Source: Planotetraspora sp. A-T 1434 (GTDB lineage Bacteria; Actinomycetota; Actinomycetes; Streptosporangiales; Streptosporangiaceae). From it: a DNA stretch of 64,000 nucleotides. Made by a program: the position numbers and the translations under genes. Under the pieces are notes generated by a model. It worked only from the letters and a program-made list of their open reading frames with translations, was not told the origin of the DNA and did no database searches. The DNA lies in contig NZ_JAOEGB010000011.1 of NCBI RefSeq assembly GCF_025420585.1, positions 177,493 to 241,492 on the forward strand, in the 5' to 3' direction. This document shows, piece by piece, positions 20,213-28,885 of this stretch (positions within the stretch are counted from its first letter, which is position 1; every line of letters starts with the position of its first letter).

Positions 20213-21181
20213 ATGTCGGAGACATTCACGCCGGTCACTCCCGTCCTGGAAGCGCCCGCGGCAGCGTTCGCGAAGGCCACGGCGGAGCCCCCGTTCCTGT
20301 ACCAGCTGCCCCCGGCCGAAGGCCGCAAGGCGGTCGACGAGGTCCAGTCGGGGGAGATCACGAAGCCCGCCGTGGGCGAGGAATGGATCACCGTACAGGG
20401 CGGTCCGACGGGCAGCGTCCGCGCCCGCATCGTCAAGCCCGCCGGGGCCACCGGCACGCTCCCCGTCGTGATCTACATCCACGGTGCGGGCTGGGTGTTC
20501 GGAAACGCCCACACCCACGACCGGCTGGTCCGCGAGCTCGCCGTGGGGACCGGTGCCGCCGTGGTCTTCCCCGAGTACGACCTGTCGCCCGAGGCGCGCT
20601 ACCCAGTCGCGATCGAGCAGAACTACACAGTGGCCCGGTGGGTCGTCACCGACGGCGCCGGCAAGGGCTTGGACGCCTCGCGGATGGCCGTCGCGGGCGA
20701 CTCCGTCGGCGGCAACATGACGGCTGCGATGACCCTGATGGCCAAGGAGCGCGGCGATGTACCGCTGAAGTTCCAGCTGCTGTTCTACCCGGTCACCGAC
20801 GCGAGCTTCGACACCGGCTCCTACCACCAATTCGCCGAGGGCTACTTCCTGACCCGCGAGGCCATGAAGTGGTTCTGGGACCAGTACACGACCGACGAGA
20901 AAGAGCGCGCCGAGATCACGGCCTCGCCGTTCCGGGCCACCACCGAGCAGCTCGCCGGTCTGCCGCCGGCGCTCGTCATCACCGGCGAGGCGGACGTCCT
21001 GCGCGACGAGGGCGAGGCGTACGCCGGCAAGCTCCGCGAGGCCGGCGTTCCCGTGACCGCCGTCCGCTACCAGGGCGTAATCCACGACTTCGTCATGCTG
21101 AACGACCTGCGCGAGACCCACGCCGCCGACGCCGCCATCCGCCAGGCCATCGCGGCTCTGCGCACGGCACTCGCCGTCTGA
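20213..21181 (+). CDS. Alpha/beta hydrolase, hormone-sensitive-lipase-like esterase
   Basis: The 322-residue protein has the oxyanion motif HGAGW (a HGGG variant), the nucleophile elbow GDSVGG and the catalytic Asp and His in EADVL and VIHDF. This is the HSL (bacterial family IV) esterase layout. The ATG at 20213 follows GGAGGAG. It is the first of four co-oriented genes (esterase, aldo-keto reductase, two short-chain dehydrogenases) spaced 50-80 bp apart, each with its own ribosome binding site. They may form an operon, possibly under the MmyB-type regulator downstream. Confidence 0.92.
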   Translation: MSETFTPVTPVLEAPAAAFAKATAEPPFLYQLPPAEGRKAVDEVQSGEITKPAVGEEWITVQGGPTGSVRARIVKPAGATGTLPVVIYIHGAGWVFGNAHTHDRLVRELAVGTGAAVVFPEYDLSPEARYPVAIEQNYTVARWVVTDGAGKGLDASRMAVAGDSVGGNMTAAMTLMAKERGDVPLKFQLLFYPVTDASFDTGSYHQFAEGYFLTREAMKWFWDQYTTDEKERAEITASPFRATTEQLAGLPPALVITGEADVLRDEGEAYAGKLREAGVPVTAVRYQGVIHDFVMLNDLRETHAADAAIRQAIAALRTALAV

Positions 21182-21263
21182 CCGGAAGGCATGCGGTGCC
21201 GCGCACGCGGTGAAACACGGGACCCCCCTTCCCCTTCGTTCTCGGCAGGCAAGGAGAACATCT

Positions 21264-22271
21264 ATGACCATCGCCACTCGCAAGCTCGGCGTGAACGGCC
21301 CTGAGGTATCCACCATCGGCTTGGGCGCCATGGGCATGTCCGACCTCTACGGGCCCGCTGACGACGCCGAAAGCATCGCCACCCTGCACGCGGCCCTCGA
21401 CGCGGGCCTGAACCTCATCGACACCGGCGACTTCTACGGCTCGGGCGCCAACGAGATGCTGATCGCCCAGGCGCTGCGGGACCGCAGGCGCGACGAGGTC
21501 GTTCTGAGCGTCAAGTTCGGCTCCCGCCGTACTCCCGGCGGCGGTTTCCAGCCCGTGCCCTACGACGTGTCCCCGGCGGCGGTAAAGGACCGCCTCGCGT
21601 ACTCTCTGCGGCGGCTGAACACGGACTACATCGACATCTACCGCCCGGCGCGCCTCAACCCCGAGATACCCGTCGAAGAGACCGTCGGCGCGCTCGCGGA
21701 GATGCGGCGGGCCGGCTTCATCAAGCACATCGGTCTGTCCGAGGTCGGCGCGGACACCATCCGCCGCGCCGCGGCCGTGGCACCCATCAGCGATGTGCAG
21801 ATCGAGTACTCGCTGCTCTCCCGCGGCCCGGAAGGCTCCATCATCCCGACCCTGCGCGAGCTCGGCATCGGCCTGACCGCCTACGGCGTGCTCTCCCGCG
21901 GCCTGCTCAGCGGGCACTGGACCGCCGGGCGGCACCTGGGCGCGGGCGACTTCCGCGCCCACAGCCCCCGTTTCCAGGACGAGAACCTCCAGGCCAACCT
22001 GCGTCTGGTCGAAGCACTGGGACGTGTGGCCGAGCACCTGGGCGCCACCACCGGCCAGATCGCCATCGCCTGGGTGGCCGCCCAGGGCCGGGACATCGTC
22101 CCCCTGGTCGGCGCCCGCCGACGTGAGCGTCTGGCCGAATCCCTCGATGCCGCCGGCCTCTCCCTGGACGCCGACGCCCTCGCCGAGATCGAAGCCGCCG
22201 TGCCCGCCGGGTCCGCCGCCGGTGAGCGCTACGCGGCCCCCCTCATGGCCACCCTCGACAGCGAACGTTGA
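21264..22271 (+). CDS. Aldo-keto reductase with altered active-site His region
   Basis: This 335-residue AKR protein has Asp and Tyr in LIDTGDFYG and Lys in LSVKFG. In place of the usual H-R-V-D-P after beta-4 it has YRPARLNP, so the catalytic His is missing. This variant is seen in a subgroup of actinobacterial AKRs, but I cannot say whether reductase activity is kept. The ATG at 21264 follows AAGGAG; an earlier in-frame GTG at 21210 has no such signal. It follows the esterase gene by 82 bp. Confidence 0.88.
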   Translation: MTIATRKLGVNGPEVSTIGLGAMGMSDLYGPADDAESIATLHAALDAGLNLIDTGDFYGSGANEMLIAQALRDRRRDEVVLSVKFGSRRTPGGGFQPVPYDVSPAAVKDRLAYSLRRLNTDYIDIYRPARLNPEIPVEETVGALAEMRRAGFIKHIGLSEVGADTIRRAAAVAPISDVQIEYSLLSRGPEGSIIPTLRELGIGLTAYGVLSRGLLSGHWTAGRHLGAGDFRAHSPRFQDENLQANLRLVEALGRVAEHLGATTGQIAIAWVAAQGRDIVPLVGARRRERLAESLDAAGLSLDADALAEIEAAVPAGSAAGERYAAPLMATLDSER

Positions 22272-22312
22272 CCCAGCCCCCCTCGGGGCATCTCACCGAA
22301 GGACAGATCACC

Positions 22313-23050
22313 ATGACGGACAACATCACCCGCGTCGCCCTGGTCACCGGCGGCTCCGGCGGCATCGGTCGCGCGGTCGTGGAGCGCCTCGCCCGGGACG
22401 GCACCGCCGTCGGCGTGCACTACGCCGGGAACAAGACCAGGGCCGACGACACGGTCGCCGCGGTCACCACGGCCGGCGGCAGGGCGATCGCGGTCGGCGG
22501 TGACGTCGCGGACGAGGACGCGATGTCCGCCGCGTTCGACGCCGTGGAGCGGCAGTTCGGCGGCATCGACGTGGTCGTCAACACCGCGGGCATCATGCTG
22601 CTGTCCCCGATCGCGACGCTGAATCTCGACGACCTGGACCGGATGCACCGCACCAACATCCGCGGCACATTCGTGGTCGCCCAGCAGGCGGCCCGGCGGG
22701 TACGGGCCGGCGGGGCGATCGTCAACTTCTCGACCTCCGTCACCCGTCTCCAGTTCCCCACCTACGGCGCCTACGCGGCCAGCAAGGCCGCCGTCGAGGG
22801 CATGACCCTGATCCTCGCCCGCGAGCTGCGCGGCAAGGACGTCACCGTCAACGCCGTGGCCCCCGGCCCCACCGCCACGCCCCTGTTCCTCGAGGGCAAG
22901 GACCAGGCCGCGATCGACAACCTGGCCAAGGCGGCCCCGCTGGAGCGTCTGGGCACACCTGAGGACATCGCCGAGGCGGTCGCGTTCCTCGCCGGCCCGG
23001 CGCGCTGGATCAACGGACAGGTCCTGTACGCCAACGGCGGCGTGGCCTGA
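22313..23050 (+). CDS. Short-chain dehydrogenase/reductase
   Basis: This classical SDR of 245 residues has the cofactor motif TGGSGGIG, the NTAG motif, an active-site Ser in NFSTS, YAASK as YxxxK and a C-terminal NGGVA. The ATG at 22313 is preceded by GAAGGA. An in-frame TTG upstream overlaps the previous gene and is less likely. It probably reduces a ketone or oxidises an alcohol with NADP(H). It is the third gene of the esterase-AKR-SDR-SDR group. Confidence 0.92.
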   Translation: MTDNITRVALVTGGSGGIGRAVVERLARDGTAVGVHYAGNKTRADDTVAAVTTAGGRAIAVGGDVADEDAMSAAFDAVERQFGGIDVVVNTAGIMLLSPIATLNLDDLDRMHRTNIRGTFVVAQQAARRVRAGGAIVNFSTSVTRLQFPTYGAYAASKAAVEGMTLILARELRGKDVTVNAVAPGPTATPLFLEGKDQAAIDNLAKAAPLERLGTPEDIAEAVAFLAGPARWINGQVLYANGGVA

Positions 23051-23129
23051 TCGCCCTCCAACTCTGACAACCGTCGCGCCCCCTTCTCTTTCAGGAGGGC
23101 GGCGACCCCTTTCCCAAGGAGAAATTCCC

Positions 23130-24029
23130 ATGAGCGACATCGTCGTGATCACCGGCGCCTCCAGCGGCTTCGGCGCCCTGACCGCTCGCGCCCTCGCCGA
23201 CGCCGGCGACACCGTCTACGCGGGCATGCGGGAGACGGCCGCCCGCAACGCGCCCCAGGTGCGGGCCGCCGGCGACTACAGCGCTCATCACGGCGTCGAC
23301 CTGCGCGCCATCGAACTCGACGTCAACTCGCAGGAGTCGGTGGACGCCGCGATCAGTCAGGTCATCGCCGAGCACGACCGCATCGACGTCCTGATCCACA
23401 ACGCCGGGCACATGGTCACCGGCCCCTCCGAAGCCTTCACCCCCGAACAGCTCGCCGCGCTGTATGACGTGAACGTGCTCTCCACCCAGCGCGTCAACCG
23501 TGCCGTCCTTCCCCACATGCGTGCGGCGGGCCAGGGCTTGGTGATCTGGGTGTCCAGCTCCAGTGTCAAGGGCGGCACCCCGCCGTACCTGGGCCCCTAC
23601 TTCGCCGCCAAGGCTGCCATGGACTCCCTCGCCGTCAGCTACGCCGCCGAACTCGCCCGCTGGGGCGTGGAAACCTCGATCGTGGTCCCGGGGTCATTCA
23701 CCAGTGGCACCAACCACTTCGCCCACTCCGGCCAGCCGGCCGACCGCACCGTCGAGGCGCAGTACGAGGAGAAGTACCCCGGTCTCATCGAGCAGGTCGC
23801 CCAGAAGCTGGCCGCGCTGGCTCCCGAGTGCGCGGACGCCTCCCTCGTTTCCGACGAGATCGCCCGCATCGTCGCGCTCCCCGCGGGACAGCGGCCCTAC
23901 CGCGTCCACATCGACCCCGCCGACGACGGCTCCGAAGAGGTCTCCAACGTCGCCGACCGCATCCGCCGTGAGTTCCTCACCCGCGTCGGCCTCGCAGACC
24001 TGCTCACCACCCACCTGGAACACGTCTGA
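23130..24029 (+). CDS. Short-chain dehydrogenase/reductase
   Basis: This 299-residue SDR has TGASSGFG, HNAGH, VSSSS and YFAAK as YxxxK. It is longer than the preceding SDR and has the C-terminal extension typical of SDRs with larger substrates. The ATG follows AAGGAG at 23117. A hairpin 17 bp after the stop (24046-24069) may end the transcript. The substrate is unknown. Confidence 0.92.
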   Translation: MSDIVVITGASSGFGALTARALADAGDTVYAGMRETAARNAPQVRAAGDYSAHHGVDLRAIELDVNSQESVDAAISQVIAEHDRIDVLIHNAGHMVTGPSEAFTPEQLAALYDVNVLSTQRVNRAVLPHMRAAGQGLVIWVSSSSVKGGTPPYLGPYFAAKAAMDSLAVSYAAELARWGVETSIVVPGSFTSGTNHFAHSGQPADRTVEAQYEEKYPGLIEQVAQKLAALAPECADASLVSDEIARIVALPAGQRPYRVHIDPADDGSEEVSNVADRIRREFLTRVGLADLLTTHLEHV

Positions 24030-24436
24030 CGCGTGCCGGGTCCGTCTGCCGGGCAAGCCCGACCGGCAGGAGGAGCGGAGCGGCTGCCGACCGGCGTGCG
24101 GGGGCGGGGCCGGAAGGACTTCTCCGGCCCCGCCGCGCCGCTCATCCGGCGGTCCGGGAGGGAGCGCTCCACCAGCAGGCTGCGCGCGAATGTCCGCTCC
24201 GGCGGCCGGCCCCGCGACGGTTCCTGGCCAGGATTCCCCGAAATCATCGCCCAAAATATAGCTGTATGAGCGGTTCGCGCTTTGGGGCTACTCGGCCCGG
24301 CGATCAGGTTGAGCGTCTGTCCGCGCGTCGCCGTCCTCATGGGATCCGCTTCGTCTCAGGAGCCCTACTGTGGTGGCTCTTACCGCGCGCCCCGCCGGGA
24401 TGCGGTAACGGGGCAGGTCGGCGGTAGCCTGCGGCT
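24030..24436. terminator. Hairpin at 24046-24069 and upstream region of the MmyB-type regulator
   Basis: CTGCCGG and CCGGCAG pair around a 10-nt loop at 24046-24069, just after the second SDR gene. There is no U-tract. The rest of the 407-bp gap has no convincing gene. A short AT-rich stretch near 24245-24265 is a plausible promoter region for the downstream regulator. Confidence 0.45.
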
Positions 24437-25315
24437 ATGGATAGTGGCAGTCAGCTCGGGCAGTTCATCCGGGCCAGAAGGGCGGCCATCACGCCGGCTG
24501 AAGTGGGGCTGCCCAATGGAGGGCCCCGCCGGACCACGGGGCTGCGCCGAGAAGAGGTGGCCATGCTGGCCGGACTCAGCGAAGGCTACTACGCACGCTT
24601 GGAGCAGGGGCGCGAGAAGAACCCGTCTGACCAGGTGCTGGAAGCGCTTATCCGCGTCTTCGGGCTCAACGCGGACGCCGCGGAGCACCTGTACCGACTG
24701 AGCCGGCGCGAGTCTGGTCCTCGAATCAGACACAGCCCTCAGGTGCGGCCCCATATCCTGCGCCTGATAGAAGGGTGGAGCGCGACTCCCGCGCTGGTCG
24801 TGGGACCGCGTCTCGACGTGCTGGCGGCGAACGCCTTGGGCATGGGGCTGTATTCGGTGGCGATCCCGGATGGCAACCTGGTGCGGTTCACGTTCGTGAA
24901 TCCCGCTGCCCGTGAGTTCTACCGGGACTGGGACGAGATCGCTCGCACCGGGGTCGCCGCTTTGCGCGCGACGGCAGGAGCAGACCCCAACGACCCCGAG
25001 CTGACCCACCTCGTCGTAGAGCTGTCTGCGAGGAGCGCCGAGTTCCGCCAATTGTGGGGTCACTACGACGTTCAGAATAAGACTTACGAGGTCAAACGCT
25101 TTCGCCATCCTGAGGTGGGTGACCTCACGCTGATCCAGCAGTCCTTCAACATCAATGGTGTGCCGGGTCAGCAGCTCGTCACCTTTCAGACCGAACCCGG
25201 TTCTCCTGGTGAAGAGGGACTGGCTTTGCTGAGTTCTCTGGTCGCCAGCCGTCTGCCGGACAGGACGCGCCTGCCCGCGGTAGGGCGGAGGGAGGCGTCC
25301 GTCGGCCGGCCATGA
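24437..25315 (+). CDS. XRE-family regulator with MmyB-like ligand-binding domain
   Basis: Residues 8-75 form a Cro/C1-type helix-turn-helix (RTTGLRREEVAMLAGLSEGYYARLEQG). Residues 95-270 are the MmyB-like ligand-binding domain (LVVGPRLDVLAANALGMGLY, FNINGVPGQQLVTF). Regulators of this type usually control adjacent SDR or other oxidoreductase genes in response to small, probably lipid-like ligands. Here it lies directly downstream of the esterase-AKR-SDR-SDR group, so regulation of that group is a fair inference. Length is 292 residues. Confidence 0.93.
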   Translation: MDSGSQLGQFIRARRAAITPAEVGLPNGGPRRTTGLRREEVAMLAGLSEGYYARLEQGREKNPSDQVLEALIRVFGLNADAAEHLYRLSRRESGPRIRHSPQVRPHILRLIEGWSATPALVVGPRLDVLAANALGMGLYSVAIPDGNLVRFTFVNPAAREFYRDWDEIARTGVAALRATAGADPNDPELTHLVVELSARSAEFRQLWGHYDVQNKTYEVKRFRHPEVGDLTLIQQSFNINGVPGQQLVTFQTEPGSPGEEGLALLSSLVASRLPDRTRLPAVGRREASVGRP

Positions 25316-25360
25316 GCAGGGCCGGGGGCGCGGGTATCGCCGGGCCGTGTGCCCGCCTGT

Positions 25361-26437
25361 TCAGGGGAGCGCCGGGATGCGGGCGATCACCCGCGTATCG
25401 CTGCCGGGCGGCGACTCTATCGTGAGCGTGCCGTCGAAGGCGGCGACGCGGTCGTGCAGTCCGACCAGGCCGGAGCCGGCCGCGATCTGCGGGACCCCGC
25501 CGACACCGTCGTCCCCGATCTGCGGGACCCCGCCGACACCGTCGTCCGCGACGATGAGCTCCAGTTCCGCTCCAAGACTGATCACGATGTCGATGCGGGT
25601 GGCCTGCGCGTGCTTGACCGCGTTGGTGAGAGCTTCAGCCACCAGATAGTACGCATTGGCTTCGATCGCGGCAGGCAGGCGCCGCTCGCAGGCCCCGGTG
25701 ACGACGACGGGGACCGGGCAGCTCTCCGCCAGGACGGCGATCGCGGCCCACAAGCCGCGCATGGTCAGCACTGAGGGATGGATGCCGGCCGCGAGGTGAC
25801 GCAGCTCGTCGATGGCCGCCTGTGCATCCTCGACGGACTGATCGAGCAGAGCCAGGGCCCCGGGCGGGGCGTCGGGCAGGTATTCGCGCGCCAGACGCAG
25901 GCCGATCATGAGGTTGACCAGGCGCTGCTGAGCCCCGTCGTGGAGGTCGCGCGCGGTCTGCCGGTGGACGGCGGCCACGCTCTCCACGATGCGCCGCTGC
26001 GCGGCCCGGGACTCAGCCGCCCGGATCTCCGCCGCGTCGCGCTCCCGCGCGGCCTGCTCGTGGGCGCGACGTTCGGTGACATCGAAGAAGGAGTAGACGA
26101 CGCCGCGCCCCTCGGGCAGGTCGATCGGGGCGGCCCACCACGAGGCCGGAAAGAATGAGCCGTCCCGGCGCATGAACCACTCGTCGTCCCCCTGAGCCGC
26201 CTGCCCCGTCGTGGTCGGGGTCAGCATGGCGCACTCTGATGCCGGATAGAGGGAGCCGTCCGGGTAGGACGGGTGGAGCGTCTCGTGGCTCGGCCGGCCG
26301 TCCAGCTCGGCTCCGTCCTCGTACCCCAGTACGGCCACTGCGGCGGGATTGGTGTAGAGGATGAGCCCCTCCGTGTCCACGACCCACACGGGCTGCGGCA
26401 CGCTGTCCAAAATCAGCGGAAGCAGCGCGGGTTTCAC
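25361..26437 (-). CDS. PAS-containing NarL-type sensor histidine kinase
   Basis: This soluble kinase has a PAS domain (about residues 8-125, VWVVDTEGLILYTNPAAV), a coiled linker, a HisKA_3 helix with the phosphoacceptor His in ARDLHDGAQQRL and an HATPase domain with N-box AEALTNAVKHA. The G1 box is duplicated: DDGVGGVPQI occurs twice in a row because of a 33-bp tandem repeat. A GTG start at 26437 with AAGGA 8 nt upstream is preferred. No response regulator is adjacent; the NarL regulator at 19284 is a candidate partner. Confidence 0.88.
   Translation of the reverse strand: MKPALLPLILDSVPQPVWVVDTEGLILYTNPAAVAVLGYEDGAELDGRPSHETLHPSYPDGSLYPASECAMLTPTTTGQAAQGDDEWFMRRDGSFFPASWWAAPIDLPEGRGVVYSFFDVTERRAHEQAARERDAAEIRAAESRAAQRRIVESVAAVHRQTARDLHDGAQQRLVNLMIGLRLAREYLPDAPPGALALLDQSVEDAQAAIDELRHLAAGIHPSVLTMRGLWAAIAVLAESCPVPVVVTGACERRLPAAIEANAYYLVAEALTNAVKHAQATRIDIVISLGAELELIVADDGVGGVPQIGDDGVGGVPQIAAGSGLVGLHDRVAAFDGTLTIESPPGSDTRVIARIPALP
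25483..25548. repeat. 33-bp tandem duplication inside the kinase ATP-binding site
   Basis: Two copies of a 33-bp unit (25483-25515 and 25516-25548) differ only at the last base. The duplication keeps frame and adds 11 residues, giving two consecutive G1 boxes. Near-identity at the DNA level points to a recent event. Confidence 0.95.
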
Positions 26438-27060
26438 GAGGTGTTCCTTTGCTCGGTTCGGTCCACAGCAGTGATCAGCATGCGGTGCCCCCAACTACCT
26501 TTGGCTGGTCCCCCTGTACGAACGCTTGACGCAACCCTATGGCGGCCGTCTCCTCGCTACCAGGACGTGGTACGTACACTCAATGGCCGCGGACAGGGAC
26601 GGCAGCCGTGCCGCCGTTGTGGCCGGCTCCGTCGCCGGGACATGGGTGTATGCGTCACGTACTGGCGGCGGAAACGTCGCCGGGCCAAACTGACAGCGTG
26701 CCGCCGACGCCCGAGGCGTACGAGCACCGGTTGGAGAGTTCTCCACGCCTACCGCCGGACTGATCGTGGCTTTGGGATGCCCCTCGGTGAGGCCGGCACG
26801 CCGGGAACACCGTCCACGGATTTCCCGGAGCGGCCTCCGGTTCGGGGGCTGGCCGGTCCGCACGGCTGGGTGGCGCCCTATGACGGCACGGTGACGATCG
26901 ACTCGGCCCTCGGGAGGGGGCCCGAAGGTGATCGCCCCGCATCCCGGCCCCCAGGACCGCACAGCCGTACGCCCAACAGATCTCGGCTTGTGCCTGCGAG
27001 GCGGCCTGCCATACGAAGCGCGAAGAATCCGCGCGGAACCCACATCCAGAAAGTGCATAT
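26438..27060. other. Gap without intact gene between the PAS kinase and the hemerythrin gene
   Basis: No complete gene is supported in these 620 bp. A remnant of another histidine kinase is visible on the plus strand at 26846-26941 (listed separately). The rest has no motif that I recognise. Confidence 0.5.
26846..26941 (+). pseudogene. Histidine kinase C-terminal remnant
   Basis: A frame on the plus strand reads GLAGPHGWVAPYDGTVTIDS and then a Gly-rich run. This matches the end of NarL-type kinases (GLxGLxxRVAALDGTLTIDS). The key Arg and Leu positions have drifted, no N- or G1-box lies upstream in any frame, and the tail is frameshifted. It is on the strand opposite to the intact PAS kinase. 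Confidence 0.5.
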
Positions 27061-27780
27061 ATGTCCCACTCATCCGATGACCGCGCCGACGTCCGTGACA
27101 TGCTCGTGATTCACGAAGCATTCCGGCAGAGCTACCGCCGCATGCCCGAGCTGGTCATGGGCGTGGCTCCCGGCGATGTCGACCGTGCCGCGATCGTGGC
27201 GGACCACATCCAGTTGATGGAGCAGTTCCTGCACCTCCACCACAAGGGCAGGGACGACCTGCTGTGGCCGAAGCTCCTCGACCGCGCCAGCGAGAGGCTC
27301 GGGCCCGCCGTCGCTCTCCTGGAACGCCGGCACGCGGAGATCGCCACGCTGATGACCGACGCGTCCGTGCGGCTGGCCGCATGGCGCCGGAAGCCGTCGG
27401 CCGTTTACGGGACAGAGCTCGCCGACTCCCTCGAGAAGCTCGGCACCCGGCTGGCCGAGCACCTCGCGACCGAGGAGAGGGACGTCCTCCCCCTGGTGCC
27501 GGACTACGTGACGGCCGAGGAGTGGCACGAGCTGGGCGACCACGCGATCAAGGGACTGCCGAAGAACAAGCTGCCGATCATCTTCGGAATGCTCGCCTCA
27601 CTCGCCGAGCCCGAGGTCGTCACGCTCATGCTGTCGGCCGTCCCTCTAGTCCCCCGTCTGATCATGCCCCTCCTCGGCCCGCGAGCCTACGCCCGCCACG
27701 CCCAGCGCGTTTACGAACGGTCGCAGCCGCCGGACGCCTGGACCGCGGGCTTTTTCAACGCCCAGTCCGACGCGGCGTGA
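27061..27780 (+). CDS. Hemerythrin-like HHE domain protein
   Basis: The 239-residue protein is mostly helical, with the His/Glu spacing of HHE cation-binding domains: HEAFRQSY, HLHHKGRDDLLWPKL, ERRHAEI and LAEHLATEERDVLPLV. Such domains bind a di-iron centre and can sense or bind oxygen or nitric oxide. The C-terminal part has a hydrophobic segment (VVTLMLSAVPLVPRLIMPLL) that may lie on a membrane. A second protein of this kind is encoded at 47463-48164. The context gives no pathway. Confidence 0.85.
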   Translation: MSHSSDDRADVRDMLVIHEAFRQSYRRMPELVMGVAPGDVDRAAIVADHIQLMEQFLHLHHKGRDDLLWPKLLDRASERLGPAVALLERRHAEIATLMTDASVRLAAWRRKPSAVYGTELADSLEKLGTRLAEHLATEERDVLPLVPDYVTAEEWHELGDHAIKGLPKNKLPIIFGMLASLAEPEVVTLMLSAVPLVPRLIMPLLGPRAYARHAQRVYERSQPPDAWTAGFFNAQSDAA

Positions 27781-27884
27781 CGCGGAAAGCCTGACTCGCG
27801 CAGAGCCGGCTCGGCTCGCATCAGTACGGCTGATCTCTTGCTCAGCCAGCGGCTTAACGGCAGGCCCGATTTGCCTAAAGGTAC

Positions 27885-28028
27885 GACCTGTACGGCGAGA
27901 AGGACTACGCCGAACTACCGCTGCCCGACGAGCTCCACCCTGACCCCGCGGGACACCGCCGCATCGGCGAGAACTTCGCGCGGCTCGCGTTCGGCGCCGG
28001 CGGCCCATTCGCCATCAAGACGGGCTGA
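27885..28028 (+). pseudogene. SGNH/GDSL hydrolase C-terminal fragment
   Basis: The frame ending at TGA 28026-28028 reads PLPDELHPDPAGHRRIG, which is block V of SGNH hydrolases with the catalytic Asp and His (DxLHP), followed by NFARLAFG. Nothing of the GDS nucleophile block or the middle of the protein is present upstream. Only about 47 codons survive. Confidence 0.65.
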
Positions 28029-28125
28029 CCGGAATCGCGAGGCCTCGATGTTCCGCGCGCGCTGCTCGCCGCTGGGCCGCCACCGTTTTGGCTTACTACC
28101 CGGCCGCTGACACGGTCGGGCTGGC

Positions 28126-28420
28126 TCAGGTGGTTGCGAGCCAGTCGGCGTACCGGGTGGGGGCGATGATGGCGTCGGCCGGGGCGGTGATGACGTCGCC
28201 CTTGACCCCAGCGAACATGCCCGCGGTGTCGTCAGTGACGACAAATCGGCTGTCACCCTTGGCCTTCAGCGTGATCCTCCCAAGGTCGTCGAGGGCGAAG
28301 ACCTCGGGGCCGGCGACGTTGCGGATGCCGTTCAGCGGTGCGCCCGCGGCGACCTCCGAGACCGCGGCAGCCACGTCTGCGGCGGCGATGGGCTGAATCG
28401 GCTCCGCTGCTGCGTCGTAC
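28126..28420 (-). pseudogene. NmrA-like NAD(P)-binding protein, C-terminal fragment
   Basis: The frame ends in a normal stop and reads IQPIAAADVAAAVSEVAAG, then LNGIRNVAGPEVFALDDLGR and finally RYADWLATT. This is the C-terminal third of an NmrA-type short-chain dehydrogenase. The Rossmann N-terminus is missing. The break at about 28410-28430 joins it head to head with a truncated Rrf2 gene. Confidence 0.7.
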
Positions 28421-28428
28421 TCACGTCC

Positions 28429-28854
28429 GTGGCAGAGCCGGTACCAGCCGCCCGGCTGGCACAGTTGCACGATGTATCGCCTACCTACCTGGCCAAACAG
28501 CTCCAAGCGCTCGCCCGAGCCGGCCTCGTGGACTCAGTGCAGGGAAAGCCGGGCGGCTACGTGCTGACCCGCTCCCCCGCGGCGATCACACTGCTCGATG
28601 TCGTCGAAGTCATCGACGGACCCGACCCGGCCTTCGTCTGCACGGAGATCCGCCAGCGCGGCCCCCTGGCGACTCCGGCCGAATCCTGTACCGCGCCTTG
28701 TCCGATCGCCCGCGCGATGGCCACGGCCGAGTCGGCACGGCGGGCCGCGCTGAGCTCCGTGAGCATCGCCGACCTTGCCGAACAGGTCGAAATCAGCAGC
28801 GGTGAGGGCACGCTGAACGGCGTCGGCACCTGGCTCGGCGCCGACAATGCGTAG
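28429..28854 (+). pseudogene. Rrf2-family regulator lacking its N-terminus
   Basis: The frame reads VSPTYLAKQLQALARAGLV and GKPGGYVLTRSPAAITLLDVV, the second half of an Rrf2 winged helix. It then has three Cys (FVCTE, ESCTAPC) that normally bind an Fe-S cluster. The first roughly 25-30 residues with helix 1 and its DNA-contact residues are absent. A GTG at 28429 could start a shortened 141-residue protein, but DNA binding would be doubtful. It abuts the NmrA fragment on the other strand. Confidence 0.65.
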
Positions 28855-28885
28855 CCTCGGTCGACTGGCCGAGGTGGCCTGTAGG

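Noticed and set aside
26430..26445. Half parS motif GTTTCACG at the PAS kinase start
   Set aside because: The right half does not match the consensus and it overlaps the chosen GTG start codon.
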